From the NCBI RefSeq assembly GCF_900167135.1, contig NZ_FUWZ01000002.1:584651-648650 (forward strand): DNA of 64,000 nucleotides, in the 5' to 3' direction. The DNA comes from Chitinophaga eiseniae. Lineage in GTDB: Bacteria > Bacteroidota > Bacteroidia > Chitinophagales > Chitinophagaceae. Each line of letters starts with the position of its first letter. Within the stretch, counting starts at the first letter, position 1. A program made the position numbers and the translations under genes. This document shows, piece by piece, positions 35,844 to 44,224 of this stretch. A model generated the notes under the pieces. The model was not told the DNA's origin and made no database searches. It was given only the letters and a program-made list of their open reading frames with translations.

Positions 35844-36584
35844 ATGAAACGTCTGGAAAACAAGATAGCCCTGGTAACAGGAGGCAGCCGCGGCATGGGC
35901 GCCGCCATTGTGCAACAACTGGCTGATGAGGGTGCAACCGTCGCATTTACTTATAACAGGGGCGCTGACAAAGCGGCCGGTGTAGCGGCAGCACTGACCC
36001 AAAAAGGACAGCGCAGCCTGGCCATTGCGGCCGACAGTGCAGATCCGTCTGCAGTGGTGGCGGCAGTGGAAAAAACCGCCGCCGAATTTGGCCGTATAGA
36101 CATACTCGTTAACAACGCCGGTATTGCCGTGATGAAGCCTTTTGAAGATTACACGCTCGAAGAATACAATCAGACCATGGACATCAATACCAGGGCGGTA
36201 TTTGTAGGAACGCAGGCAGCAGCCAAACATATGGGCAAAGGCGCGCGTATTATCACCATCGGCAGCTGCATGGCGGACCGGGTAACCGGACCGTACGGCA
36301 CGCTTTACGCCATGAGCAAATCGGCGCTGACCGCCTTTAATAAGGGGCTTTCCCGCGACCTGGGGCCCAGGGGCATTACGGTCAATCTCGTACAACCCGG
36401 CCCTGTCGACACCGACATGAACCCCGCTGATGGTGAACATGCCGATGCTCAAAGGAAAAATATTTCACTGGGAGAATATGGTAAGGTAGAAGACATCGCG
36501 TCACTGGTCACTTTCCTCGCCTCACCGGAAAGCGGTTATATTACCGGCACCGCCATCACGATAGACGGCGGGACCAACAGTTAA
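35844..36584 (+). CDS. Short-chain dehydrogenase/reductase (SDR)
   Basis: This 246-residue classical SDR has the cofactor motif ALVTGGSRGMGAAIV, the NNAG motif, the catalytic Ser in ITIGSCMADRV and YxxxK in YAMSKSALTA, then VQPGPVDTDM and the C-terminal SGYITGTAITIDGG. It resembles 3-oxoacyl-ACP reductases in overall pattern but is not placed by context, so the substrate is left open. It sits alone on the plus strand and its last four bases overlap the stop region of the convergent DinB gene. Confidence 0.9.
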   Translation: MKRLENKIALVTGGSRGMGAAIVQQLADEGATVAFTYNRGADKAAGVAAALTQKGQRSLAIAADSADPSAVVAAVEKTAAEFGRIDILVNNAGIAVMKPFEDYTLEEYNQTMDINTRAVFVGTQAAAKHMGKGARIITIGSCMADRVTGPYGTLYAMSKSALTAFNKGLSRDLGPRGITVNLVQPGPVDTDMNPADGEHADAQRKNISLGEYGKVEDIASLVTFLASPESGYITGTAITIDGGTNS

Positions 36585-37120
36585 TATCTTTTTTCTCCCA
36601 CCAGCAGGTAAAACATGTAGTCAGTCATGGGAGCATCGGTAAAACCAAGGTGGCGTCCCATGGTTACTACCTGTCCGCGATGATAGGTGGTATGATGCGT
36701 GATCTGCGACAACATTTCATAAGCCGGGAGGTTGAAATCGCCGGTGAATGGGATGGTAACGGGATAAGCCTGTTCCAGTTGTTCCGCTGTCATGGCACTC
36801 ACCAGTTCCATCAGTTCTTCTGCCTGTTTTACTATTCCCTCCAATACCTCCGCGACGGATTCTCTGCACTCCAACGGGCCAAACGTGAGTGACGGATGTT
36901 CGCCGCGGAGGTTTTTTGTCCACCAGGCGGAAGTGCTCCACATATGTTTCAGCGTCTCTTTAACAGACCCGAAGCTGGAGGTCACCGGGGCTTCCAGCAG
37001 CGCCGCATCTTTCGTTTTTAACCAATCCGCTATCGTTTTGTTAGCCCATAATTCATAAGCAGCAAAGCCTTTAGCGTAGTCAACCAGGTTAGTAGCAGGA
37101 GCAATAGTAGTGTTTATCAT
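36581..37120 (-). CDS. DinB family protein (second copy)
   Basis: A 180-residue DinB-family protein. The start is set at the ATG at 37120, giving MINTTIAPATNLVDYAKGFA; the longer frame to 37225 adds a basic N terminus without support. Metal-ligand candidates are the His in KETLKHMWSTSAWWTK and the pair in SQITHHTTYHRGQVV, close to the family pattern. It is convergent with the SDR (4-bp overlap of stops) and divergent from the MarR gene, 143 bp away, so it may share the control region that holds a MarR palindrome. Confidence 0.85.
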   Translation of the reverse strand: MINTTIAPATNLVDYAKGFAAYELWANKTIADWLKTKDAALLEAPVTSSFGSVKETLKHMWSTSAWWTKNLRGEHPSLTFGPLECRESVAEVLEGIVKQAEELMELVSAMTAEQLEQAYPVTIPFTGDFNLPAYEMLSQITHHTTYHRGQVVTMGRHLGFTDAPMTDYMFYLLVGEKRY

Positions 37121-37232
37121 AGCGTTGTTTGTTTTGTAATACAAAGAAAACACCCTCTTGTGACAACCCTTTGTCAGTAGCTTTTTACTTTTTCTAAAAA
37201 AAATTTGCCGGAATGAAAAATACATTTACCTT

Positions 37233-37248
37233 TGTTGTATATACAACA
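37233..37248. promoter_or_regulatory. MarR-type palindrome upstream of the marR-like gene
   Basis: TGTTGTATATACAACA is a perfect 16-bp palindrome, ending 15 bp before the proposed start of the MarR-family gene. It shares the TTGTATATACAA core with the site at 37779-37792 in front of doxX. Confidence 0.72.
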
Positions 37249-37263
37249 GTAGTAATTGTAGTT

Positions 37264-37716
37264 ATGAGACTGGAAGATGAAATAAAACAGGTAAAATTTG
37301 CTAACGACTATCAGCGGGCCATGTTAAATATTATGTTTACGGCCAACTGGCTGGAAGTGGGCGTTTCGCAGCTACTGAAGAAGTATGACATGTCTTCCCA
37401 ACAATATAATGTACTGCGTATCCTGAGGGGCAGCCGGCCTAACCCGCTGAACCTGCTGGATATACAGGAGCGGATGATGGATAAGATGAGCAACGCAACG
37501 AGGCTGGTGGAAAAACTGCGCCAGAAGGGCTTGCTAACGCGTATCCAATGCCCAACCAATCGACGCAAGGTAGAGATTGAAATTACCGATAAGGGCATGG
37601 AAGTGCTGAAAGAGCTGGACCCCGCCATGGACCAGAACGATCAACTGCTGGCCACCAAACTGACGACAGATGAAGTAAAGTTGTTAGGCGATATGCTTGA
37701 CAGGTTACGCGACTAA
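37264..37716 (+). CDS. MarR family transcriptional regulator
   Basis: The regulator has 150 residues from the ATG at 37264; a 17-residue extension to 37213 would cover the palindrome and is rejected. The winged helix is clear: MSSQQYNVLRILRGSRPNPL, the recognition helix MSNATRLVEKLRQKGLL, then the wing IQCPTNRRKVEIEITDKG. Two identical-core palindromes flank it, one upstream of its own start and one downstream in front of doxX, so it probably represses itself and the doxX-yceI genes. The effector is unknown; DoxX and YceI targets in other bacteria suggest an oxidative or electrophile signal. Confidence 0.92.
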   Translation: MRLEDEIKQVKFANDYQRAMLNIMFTANWLEVGVSQLLKKYDMSSQQYNVLRILRGSRPNPLNLLDIQERMMDKMSNATRLVEKLRQKGLLTRIQCPTNRRKVEIEITDKGMEVLKELDPAMDQNDQLLATKLTTDEVKLLGDMLDRLRD

Positions 37717-37778
37717 ACTGTGATGCATATGATGAGTGCAGATTCTCCTGATTCCGGGGATTATTTTTTGCCTTAATA

Positions 37779-37792
37779 ATTGTATATACAAT
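37779..37792. promoter_or_regulatory. MarR-type palindrome upstream of doxX-yceI
   Basis: ATTGTATATACAAT is a perfect 14-bp palindrome 62 bp before the doxX start. Its 12-bp core TTGTATATACAA is identical to the core of the palindrome at 37233-37248. Confidence 0.72.
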
Positions 37793-37853
37793 ATTTGTTT
37801 ACACCTATACAAATTTATATACCTAAACACTATAACAACAAAAACACCCTTTT

Positions 37854-38288
37854 ATGTTAAAGCGCTTATTGCAAACAGACGAAAACCTTACTTCGTTTAT
37901 TATTCGTGTAACAGTAGCCATTGTCATGCTGCCGCACGGCTTACAGAAACTCCTCGGTATGTTTGGCGGTCATGGTTTCAAAGCCACCATGAACTTCTTC
38001 ACCTCCAACGGCACCCCGGCCTTCCTCGCTTTCCTGGTGATCATTTCTGAAAGCATTGGTTCCCTGCTGATCCTGTTTGGTTTCACCACCCGCCTGTGGG
38101 CGCTGATGCTGACCATCATCATGCTGGTAGCTGCTTCCATGCATACCGGCAATGGTTTCTTTATGAACTGGGGCGGTACACAGGCCGGCGAAGGTTTTGA
38201 ATTCCATATCCTGACGCTGGGCATCCTGGTGGCACTGTTAATCAAAGGTGCAGGCCGCTGGTCCGTAGATCGTCAACTGACTAAATAA
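37854..38288 (+). CDS. DoxX family membrane protein
   Basis: This 144-residue integral membrane protein has four transmembrane helices in the DoxX arrangement, starting LTSFIIRVTVAIVMLPHGLQ, where the HGLQKLLGMFGG stretch is the family signature, with F-x-x-x-G contacts. Members are linked to oxidative stress or thiosulfate oxidation, but no single activity is established. It precedes the YceI gene by 36 bp and probably forms a unit with it under the palindrome at 37779. Confidence 0.92.
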   Translation: MLKRLLQTDENLTSFIIRVTVAIVMLPHGLQKLLGMFGGHGFKATMNFFTSNGTPAFLAFLVIISESIGSLLILFGFTTRLWALMLTIIMLVAASMHTGNGFFMNWGGTQAGEGFEFHILTLGILVALLIKGAGRWSVDRQLTK

Positions 38289-38324
38289 TTTTAATTTCTT
38301 TGCATACAACAACAACAACAAAAC

Positions 38325-38912
38325 ATGAAAAAAGCGTTTTTTTCTACCGTCCTCCTGGTATTGGCCAGCATTGCCTCTTTTGCACAGGTGAAATGGAATG
38401 CCGACCCGGCCCATACCGCCATCATTTTTAGCGTGAAGCACCTCGGCATCAACTATGTGCAGGGCCATTTCGCTAAATTCAGCGGCGCCATTGAAACCGC
38501 CGACAGCACTAACTTCCAGAATGCCAAAGTAGACTTCTCCGCCGACGTGAACAGTATCAATACCGGCATTGAACAACGTGACGGCCACCTGAAAAGCGAT
38601 GACTTCTTCAACGCCGCACAGTTCCCCGATATCAAGGTAAAAAGCGTGTCTTTCAAAAAAGTGACCGGCAACAAGTACATCATGCTGGCTGATGTGACCA
38701 TCCGCAACACCACCAAACGTGTACCCTTCGACGTTACCTATAACGGTGTCGTAAGAGACCCATGGGGTCTGTGGAGAGCAGGCTTCACCGCCAAAGCCAC
38801 CATTAACCGCCTGGACTTCGGCGTGAAATATGCAGACAAGCTGCCTTCCGGCGTATATGCAGTAGCACCGTCCGTTGACATCCTGGTAAACGCAGAAATC
38901 GTTAAAAAATAA
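38325..38912 (+). CDS. Secreted YceI family protein
   Basis: This 195-residue protein starts with a signal peptide (MKKAFFSTVLLVLASIASFA, then QVKW). The YceI lipocalin-like barrel follows, with WNADPAHTAIIFSVKHLG, then VDFSADVNSINTGIEQRDGH and DVTIRNTTKRVPFDVTYNG. YceI barrels bind isoprenoid-type ligands such as polyprenyl quinones in the periplasm. A second, non-secreted YceI gene lies at 41082. It follows doxX and is ended by a terminator at 38959. Confidence 0.94.
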   Translation: MKKAFFSTVLLVLASIASFAQVKWNADPAHTAIIFSVKHLGINYVQGHFAKFSGAIETADSTNFQNAKVDFSADVNSINTGIEQRDGHLKSDDFFNAAQFPDIKVKSVSFKKVTGNKYIMLADVTIRNTTKRVPFDVTYNGVVRDPWGLWRAGFTAKATINRLDFGVKYADKLPSGVYAVAPSVDILVNAEIVKK

Positions 38913-38958
38913 AGATTTCGGGATTTTGAAATTTCGGGATTTTGTGAAGATATAAAAC

Positions 38959-39004
38959 GGAGACCAAAGCGGGTTTTAAACTGCTATGGTCTCCTTTCTT
39001 TTTG
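38959..39004 (+). terminator. Terminator of doxX-yceI
   Basis: GGAGACCA (38959-38966) pairs with TGGTCTCC (38987-38994), with a 20-base loop, and is followed by TTTCTTTTTT. Between the yceI stop and this stem there is also a direct repeat ATTTCGGGATTTT at 38917-38929 and again about 16 bp later. Confidence 0.75.
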
Positions 39005-39085
39005 ATCCCCGACATTCCAAAATCGTAAATCAAAAAATCTCCAAATATTCATAGATTTGTCTGTATCCTTAAAACCCGTTCTTAC

Positions 39086-39712
39086 ATGGCCATTGGCAGC
39101 ATTTTCCTCGGCGCAGTCAAAAAATTCAACCACCAGCAAATAGAAACCAGGTTCACCCTGGTGATCCTTCCCCTGAAGCCGCTTTATTCCATGGTGATCG
39201 TGGGGAAGCAGGGGCAGGAAAGAGAAGGTTTCCGGATCAAACTGAACCGGCAAAGCGTTGTTGCCGGATACCTGCGTTCTCCCCTGATCGTTGGCAGCAT
39301 TGCCGCTATCCTCATCGCGGGCGACCGGCCGGGGCAGGTATCTATAGCCGTTGCCGTTATCCTTACACTGGCGGCTTTATACATGGTCGTGTTTTATGGC
39401 CGCTCACGTCCGGAAGAGCAGGAAGAACGCGCCCTTATGGAGGAGCTGACCGGCATAGCCGCCATGGCCGGATGGTTTGACGAAGAGAGTTGCCAGGTAC
39501 AATATGACGCCATGGAGGCAACCTATAAGGACAACTATGGCGGCAACAACTGGAAAAACGATCTTTCCGGCAATAATATCAACTTCCAGAAGGCGCCGCT
39601 GATATACGGCCTGGCTCTTCTGAACACAGCGCTGCATCCCTCTTCGGAGAGCCGGGCCATGCGTAATAAAGCGCAGATGTTCTATCGCGGCATGAAAAAA
39701 GTATATGGGTGA
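39086..39712 (+). CDS. Hypothetical membrane protein
   Basis: This 208-residue protein is not recognised. It reads as a cytoplasmic N-terminal domain (residues 1-66, rich in beta-like Val and Ile), two adjacent hydrophobic helices (SPLIVGSIAAILIAG and VSIAVAVILTLAALYMVV, about residues 67-105) and an acidic, helical C-terminal domain. The C-terminal part has GWFDEESCQVQYDAMEATYK. It is isolated, with a terminator upstream and the convergent helicase downstream. No function is proposed. Confidence 0.78.
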   Translation: MAIGSIFLGAVKKFNHQQIETRFTLVILPLKPLYSMVIVGKQGQEREGFRIKLNRQSVVAGYLRSPLIVGSIAAILIAGDRPGQVSIAVAVILTLAALYMVVFYGRSRPEEQEERALMEELTGIAAMAGWFDEESCQVQYDAMEATYKDNYGGNNWKNDLSGNNINFQKAPLIYGLALLNTALHPSSESRAMRNKAQMFYRGMKKVYG

Positions 39713-39718
39713 GCGTTA

Positions 39719-40969
39719 TTACTTTTTTTTCTTCTTTTTCTTGCCCAGTTTGGCCATTTCTTCGTGATGCTGATCAATCAGCAACTGCCAGTTGTCATTG
39801 GGTGCTTCTTCTGAGAAACGGATGGTGTCTTCGTAATCTCCTTTATTGATTTTCATTTCTGTGATTTCCTTGCCCAGGAATTTCTGGATGGCGTCGAGGA
39901 GTGGTTTTTCTTCGGTGCTGCAGAAAGAGACTGCGCGGCCTTTCTGTACGCCACGGCCGGTACGGCCTACGCGGTGCACATAGTTTTCCGGCACGTCCGG
40001 CAGGTCGTAATTGACTACATAATCCACATTAGGGATATCAATACCGCGGGCGTTCACATCGGTCGTCACCAGTAACCGGACATCGCCTTTTTTGAATTCT
40101 TCCATTACCTGCAGTCGGTCGTCCTGTTCTTTGCCACCGTGCATGGCAAGGGCATTGATTTCTACGCGGGCCATGGCAGCCACCACTCTTTCGGCGCGTA
40201 CTTTCGTCCGTACGAACACCAGTATTTTTTTATCCGGGAATTCCCGTACCAGCCGTTCGAGGAAAAAGCGTTTATCGTCCATTTCCACGTACGCCACGGA
40301 GTGGGTCACGTTTTTAGACACCGGGTCTTCGGGGGAGATCTGTATACGGATAGGGTTGTTGACCACGGAGTAAGCGAGATCTTTAATGTCTTTATCGAGT
40401 GTGGCGGAGAAAAACAGGGTTTGGTGCTGGCGGGGGATGCGTCTGATCACATCGCGTATATCGCGGATAAAGCCCAGGTCCAGCATATGGTCGGCTTCAT
40501 CGAGGATCAGCGTTTGTACTTTGCTGAGGTCCAGGTTTTGCTGGTTCAGCTGGTCAAACATACGGCCGGGGGTGGCGATGAGCACGTCCACGCCCTTTTC
40601 CAGGAATTTGATCTGCGGCTCCTGGTCTACGCCGCCTACGAGGGCGAGAATACGGAGTTCCGTATACTGACCGATCTGCTGGAACACTTCAGCGATCTGG
40701 ATGGCCAGTTCGCGGGTAGGTACCATTACCAGGCATTTCACCTCATATTTGTCTTTCCGGTAGCGGCGGTCCTGTTGCTGGAGCCGGTGCAGTACCGGAA
40801 TGGCAAAAGCGGCCGTTTTGCCCGTACCTGTCTGGGCAATGGCCATTACATCGTCTCCCTTCAGAATGGAGGGGATGGCTTTGAACTGAATGTCCGTAGG
40901 ACGTTTAAAGCCCAGTTCAGCCAGGCTATCCTTAATTTCAGGAGATATATTGTATTGTTCAAATTTCAT
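39719..40969 (-). CDS. DEAD-box RNA helicase, RhlE type
   Basis: This 416-residue RNA helicase has all motifs in order: the Q motif at the N terminus (FKRPTDIQFKAIPSIL), motif I AQTGTGKT, Ia PTRELAIQ, Ib TPGRM, DEAD box in LILDEADHML, motif III SAT in FFSATL, motif IV VFVRTK, V TTDVNARGIDI and VI HRVGRTGR. The C terminus is a run of lysines (KKKKKKK) that should bind RNA electrostatically. Such proteins serve ribosome assembly and cold-shock RNA decay. It is encoded alone between two YceI genes. Confidence 0.96.
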   Translation of the reverse strand: MKFEQYNISPEIKDSLAELGFKRPTDIQFKAIPSILKGDDVMAIAQTGTGKTAAFAIPVLHRLQQQDRRYRKDKYEVKCLVMVPTRELAIQIAEVFQQIGQYTELRILALVGGVDQEPQIKFLEKGVDVLIATPGRMFDQLNQQNLDLSKVQTLILDEADHMLDLGFIRDIRDVIRRIPRQHQTLFFSATLDKDIKDLAYSVVNNPIRIQISPEDPVSKNVTHSVAYVEMDDKRFFLERLVREFPDKKILVFVRTKVRAERVVAAMARVEINALAMHGGKEQDDRLQVMEEFKKGDVRLLVTTDVNARGIDIPNVDYVVNYDLPDVPENYVHRVGRTGRGVQKGRAVSFCSTEEKPLLDAIQKFLGKEITEMKINKGDYEDTIRFSEEAPNDNWQLLIDQHHEEMAKLGKKKKKKK

Positions 40970-41081
40970 TTGCGCTGGTTATCTGCGGCGAAGATAAACC
41001 AATTACGGCACGCAAAGAAGAACAGACGCCGGCACGGGGCATATCTGTTGCCCTATACCGTGCGTCTGCCGGAGGATATGA

Positions 41082-41606
41082 TCAGGATTTGACCAATTGT
41101 ATTTCCATATTGAGTTTTACCTCGTCGCTGAGGACGATGCCGCCGGCTTCGGTGGTGGCGTTCCAGCGCAGGCCATAGTCAGTGCGGTGGAGGCGGCCTT
41201 TCAGGGCAAAACCGGCTTTGTGCTGGCCCCAGGGGTCTACGGTGATGCCGCTGTGTTCCACATCCAGTTCAATCGGATGGGTTTGACCTTTAATCGTGAG
41301 ATTTCCCAGCAGTTTATATTTTTCGCTGTCTATCTTTTTCACTTTGGTAGAGACAAAGCTGATTTTCGGGTGGTTTGTTGAATCGAAGAACTCACCATTA
41401 CGCAGGTGTTCATCCCTTTGGGAGTTCTGTGTGTCGATACTGTCAGCTGCAGCTTCGAAGGAGATCGTTGCGTCGTGAAAATCCTCGCTTTCTGTCTGGA
41501 TACTGCCCGAGAAGCGGGTAAAATAACCGCTTACGTTGGTGATCATGAGATGTTTTACTTTGAATCCTATTTCGCTGTGTGATTCATCAATTTTCCAGTT
41601 AGTCAT
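41082..41606 (-). CDS. YceI family protein (cytoplasmic copy)
   Basis: This 174-residue YceI barrel protein has no signal peptide (MTNWKIDESHSEIGFKVKHL is the first strand). The conserved SDSIDTQNSQRDEHLRNGEF-like loop, the LGNLTIKGQTHPIELDVEH strands and a final MEIQLVKS are all present. It differs from the secreted YceI at 38325 in lacking export. It lies 112 bp from the helicase gene on the same strand, upstream of it, and could be transcribed into it. Confidence 0.93.
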   Translation of the reverse strand: MTNWKIDESHSEIGFKVKHLMITNVSGYFTRFSGSIQTESEDFHDATISFEAAADSIDTQNSQRDEHLRNGEFFDSTNHPKISFVSTKVKKIDSEKYKLLGNLTIKGQTHPIELDVEHSGITVDPWGQHKAGFALKGRLHRTDYGLRWNATTEAGGIVLSDEVKLNMEIQLVKS

Positions 41607-41781
41607 AGCACATTGTTTTTTTATGTTTCAAAGACCTGACAAATTTAGTTCCCGTCTTTCTTTTATGCATTGGATTAAATACCGGAAATGATGGACATTT
41701 TGTACTTAAGGGATAATTTAACTTTTCGAATTTTAACATAATATCTACATATGCGTTAAATTTAGTCACAACTATGCCGCT

Positions 41782-42519
41782 ATGCCTTTTACGATCTCTC
41801 ATATAGCCATTGTTTTGCCGCTTGCCTGCAGACAGCGGTCCTTCCTTTCCGTGACCGGCCTGATGATAGGCGCTATGGTACCTGACTTTTTCTATTTTGT
41901 GTTGTTTGATCCTTATTTCGACGATGGCCACGAATGGTGGGGTATTTTCGCATATGACCTGCCTCTTGCGCTGCTGCTGGCGTTCTTATATCACGAGGTG
42001 GCCAAACCTGCGCTGATCCGTTATCTGCCGGCATGGGCAGCCGCGCGGCTGCATTACTTCCGGTATTTTCACTGGGGCAGTTATTTCCGCAAAAACTATG
42101 GGGTGGTGATACTATCTGTTATTGCGGGCACGCTTACCCATTTTTTCCTTGATGCTTTTACGCATGGGAACGGGTATTTCGTACAGTTGTTTTCTTTTTT
42201 ACAGGGGGAAGTGATGGTTTTGGGTGCGCCGATGGAGACCTGGTACCTGATGCAATATCTTACGTCCGCAGCGGGGCTGTTGCTGCTGTCCTGGTTTTTC
42301 CTGCAGTTGCCGCGGCCTTTCCTGCCGCAGGAGGTACAGGGCCGTCATAAGCCCGTTTTCTGGCTGCTAATGATCGTTGCCGCCAGCGCCATCTTACTGT
42401 TTTACCGGCAGCAGCCGCATGTTTTCAGGAAAAGCATGGACTATCTCGCCATTGTGATGGGCGCTCTTTTTTATGGATTCTTTGCCGTAGTATTGGGACA
42501 AAAACTAACGAGGTTATGA
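41782..42519 (+). CDS. DUF4184 family membrane protein
   Basis: This 245-residue inner-membrane protein has the DUF4184 opening MPFTISHIAIVLPLACRQRS with its His, then VTGLMIGAMVPDFFYF, the Asp-containing helix, and LDAFTHGNGYF, with six or seven helices. The family is conserved near hydrolases or in membrane lipid contexts, but no function is known. The conserved acidic and His residues suggest a metal-dependent membrane hydrolase; this is inference. The next gene (DUF1697) starts within its stop codon (ATGA, 42516-42519). Confidence 0.85.
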   Translation: MPFTISHIAIVLPLACRQRSFLSVTGLMIGAMVPDFFYFVLFDPYFDDGHEWWGIFAYDLPLALLLAFLYHEVAKPALIRYLPAWAAARLHYFRYFHWGSYFRKNYGVVILSVIAGTLTHFFLDAFTHGNGYFVQLFSFLQGEVMVLGAPMETWYLMQYLTSAAGLLLLSWFFLQLPRPFLPQEVQGRHKPVFWLLMIVAASAILLFYRQQPHVFRKSMDYLAIVMGALFYGFFAVVLGQKLTRL

Positions 42520-43043
42520 CCAGGTACGTTGCATTCCTGCGGGCCGTCAATGTAGGTGGGCGGCAGGTAAAAATGGAGATATTAAGAGCGCTGTTTGAGC
42601 AGGCGGGGTTTAAAAATGTGAAGACCTACATTCAAAGCGGCAATGTTATCTTCGATGCCGGCAGTAGCGCCGCCGCGCTGGAGCCCAAAATAGAGCGGCT
42701 GCTGGCCCAAAACCTCGGTTTTGAGGTACCGGCCTGTATCCGGAGCGTTGCCGAAATACAGGCCGTGCTGGACAATAATCCTTATCCCCGCGTAGTTCCG
42801 GACAAAGACCTGCAGATATACATTGCTTTTCTGCAAACGCTCCCTGGCGAAAAGGCAGCGGTGGTCCTGGAAAGTATGCAAAGCGATATTGAGACCTACC
42901 GGATGAACGGGAAAGAGGTGTATGTGCTGATGAAAAAGAATGTGGGCGCCCCGCCTTTCTCCAATAACTACCTCGAAAAGAAGCTGGGCCTTGTGGCCAC
43001 TACCCGCAATTTAGCGACCGTGCAAAAAGTATCCGTATGTTGA
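42516..43043 (+). CDS. DUF1697 family protein
   Basis: This 175-residue cytoplasmic protein has the DUF1697 pattern: MTRYVAFLRAVNVGGRQVKM, then FEQAGFKNVKTYIQSGNVIF, RSVAEIQAVLDNNPY, and a C terminal NLATVQKVSVC that ends a little earlier than usual. The alpha/beta fold has no assigned activity. It is translationally coupled to the DUF4184 gene. Confidence 0.88.
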   Translation: MTRYVAFLRAVNVGGRQVKMEILRALFEQAGFKNVKTYIQSGNVIFDAGSSAAALEPKIERLLAQNLGFEVPACIRSVAEIQAVLDNNPYPRVVPDKDLQIYIAFLQTLPGEKAAVVLESMQSDIETYRMNGKEVYVLMKKNVGAPPFSNNYLEKKLGLVATTRNLATVQKVSVC

Positions 43044-43166
43044 TTTTTTAGTTGCCGCGGCCCAACAGCCTTTCCATCATTCAATGCCCGCATCCGAAAA
43101 ATTTTTACGCGATCTGTAAGTTTTTTTGCTTCCGCAGCAACTAATATCCCCAAACAGCTGCTGTTC

Positions 43167-43640
43167 ATGAACCAGGAAACATTTTTAGGTCTGCTGCGGC
43201 AGCATGAGGGCATTCTCCACAAGATATGCCGCTTGTACCGCGACACGCCGGAAGACAGGGAAGACCTTTTTCAGGAAATCGTTTATCAGCTCTGGAAGTC
43301 GTATCCGTCGTTCCAGGGCCAGGCGAAGCTGTCTTCCTGGATCTACCGGATTGCGCTGAATACGGCGCTGGCATCCTTCCGTAAAAAGGGGCTTCGGGTG
43401 AGTTATCCGGATACGCTGCCCGATCATGTGGCTATTCCTGCCCCGGTGCTGACGGAGCAGCAGGAGCAGCTCTTTCTGGCGCTGCAGCAGCTCTCCGACG
43501 CGGAGAAAGCCATTATCACCCTTTACCTTGAAGATCTTACCTATCAGGAGATAGCCGCTATTACCGGTATTGACGTGAATTACGTAGGGGTAAAGCTCAA
43601 TCGTATTAAAACCAAACTGAAGACCATTCTAAAATCATGA
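43167..43640 (+). CDS. ECF-type RNA polymerase sigma factor
   Basis: This 157-residue sigma factor has region 2 (KICRLYRDTPEDREDLFQEI followed by VYQLWKSYPSFQG, and SSWIYRIALNTAL) and region 4 (LSDAEKAIITLYLEDLTYQE and IAAITGIDVNYVGVKLNRIK), with the short linker usual for extracytoplasmic function sigma factors. A membrane protein gene starts 4 bp after it and is probably its anti-sigma or sensor partner. It lies close to the DUF1697 gene (123 bp), with no TonB receptor or FecR gene next to it. Confidence 0.93.
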   Translation: MNQETFLGLLRQHEGILHKICRLYRDTPEDREDLFQEIVYQLWKSYPSFQGQAKLSSWIYRIALNTALASFRKKGLRVSYPDTLPDHVAIPAPVLTEQQEQLFLALQQLSDAEKAIITLYLEDLTYQEIAAITGIDVNYVGVKLNRIKTKLKTILKS

Positions 43641-43643
43641 CCC

Positions 43644-44186
43644 ATGACAAATGATCCTTTAAAGGCAGCCTGGCAACAGGCAAAGCTACCAGCGCACGAC
43701 GACCTGTCGGGGCTGATGCGTACCAGGGGCGGGCACCCCGTCATGTCCCGTATCCGCCGGCAGCTGATACTGGAAGGCGGTTGCTACATCCTGTTCCTGC
43801 TGGTGTATTATGACTTTTTTGACGGCCACAACAGGCCGCTGTACCTGAATATTATACTGGTACTGTCGGTAGCCTGTATGCTGGTGCAGCATGTCAATGG
43901 CTACCTGCTGGCTGCCGGGCAACTGAAAGCACCGGACATCGTACAATCCCTGCAGCAAAAAGTGCGGCAGTTAAAACAATATGCCTGGCTATCGGTAGGT
44001 TCACGCATCCTGGGTTGGTGCGGCATACTGCTATTCTTTTGTAGCGGCATCAGGTGGACTACGCCCAAATACTGGCTGCTGGCCGGTGCCGGCATTATTA
44101 TGGCGATACAAATGGTGCTGTTATGGCAATTGTGGCAGCGGCGGATTAACCGGATCAATGATACCCTACTGGCACTGAAGGAGTAA
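43644..44186 (+). CDS. Membrane protein co-encoded with the ECF sigma factor
   Basis: This 180-residue protein starts 4 bp after the ECF sigma stop. It reads as an N-terminal cytoplasmic stretch of about 50 residues (a plausible sigma-binding segment, DLSGLMRTRGGHPVMSRIR) and then four hydrophobic helices (GGCYILFLLVYYDFF, LYLNIILVLSVACMLVQHV, ILGWCGILLFFCSG, YWLLAGAGIIMAIQMVLLWQ). No zinc-type anti-sigma motif is visible. It is probably a membrane anti-sigma factor, on position alone. The frame ends before a convergent serine hydrolase gene. Confidence 0.7.
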   Translation: MTNDPLKAAWQQAKLPAHDDLSGLMRTRGGHPVMSRIRRQLILEGGCYILFLLVYYDFFDGHNRPLYLNIILVLSVACMLVQHVNGYLLAAGQLKAPDIVQSLQQKVRQLKQYAWLSVGSRILGWCGILLFFCSGIRWTTPKYWLLAGAGIIMAIQMVLLWQLWQRRINRINDTLLALKE

Positions 44187-44224
44187 GTCAGCGGCAATAG
44201 CCGGTATCCTTCCGGATGCTGCCG

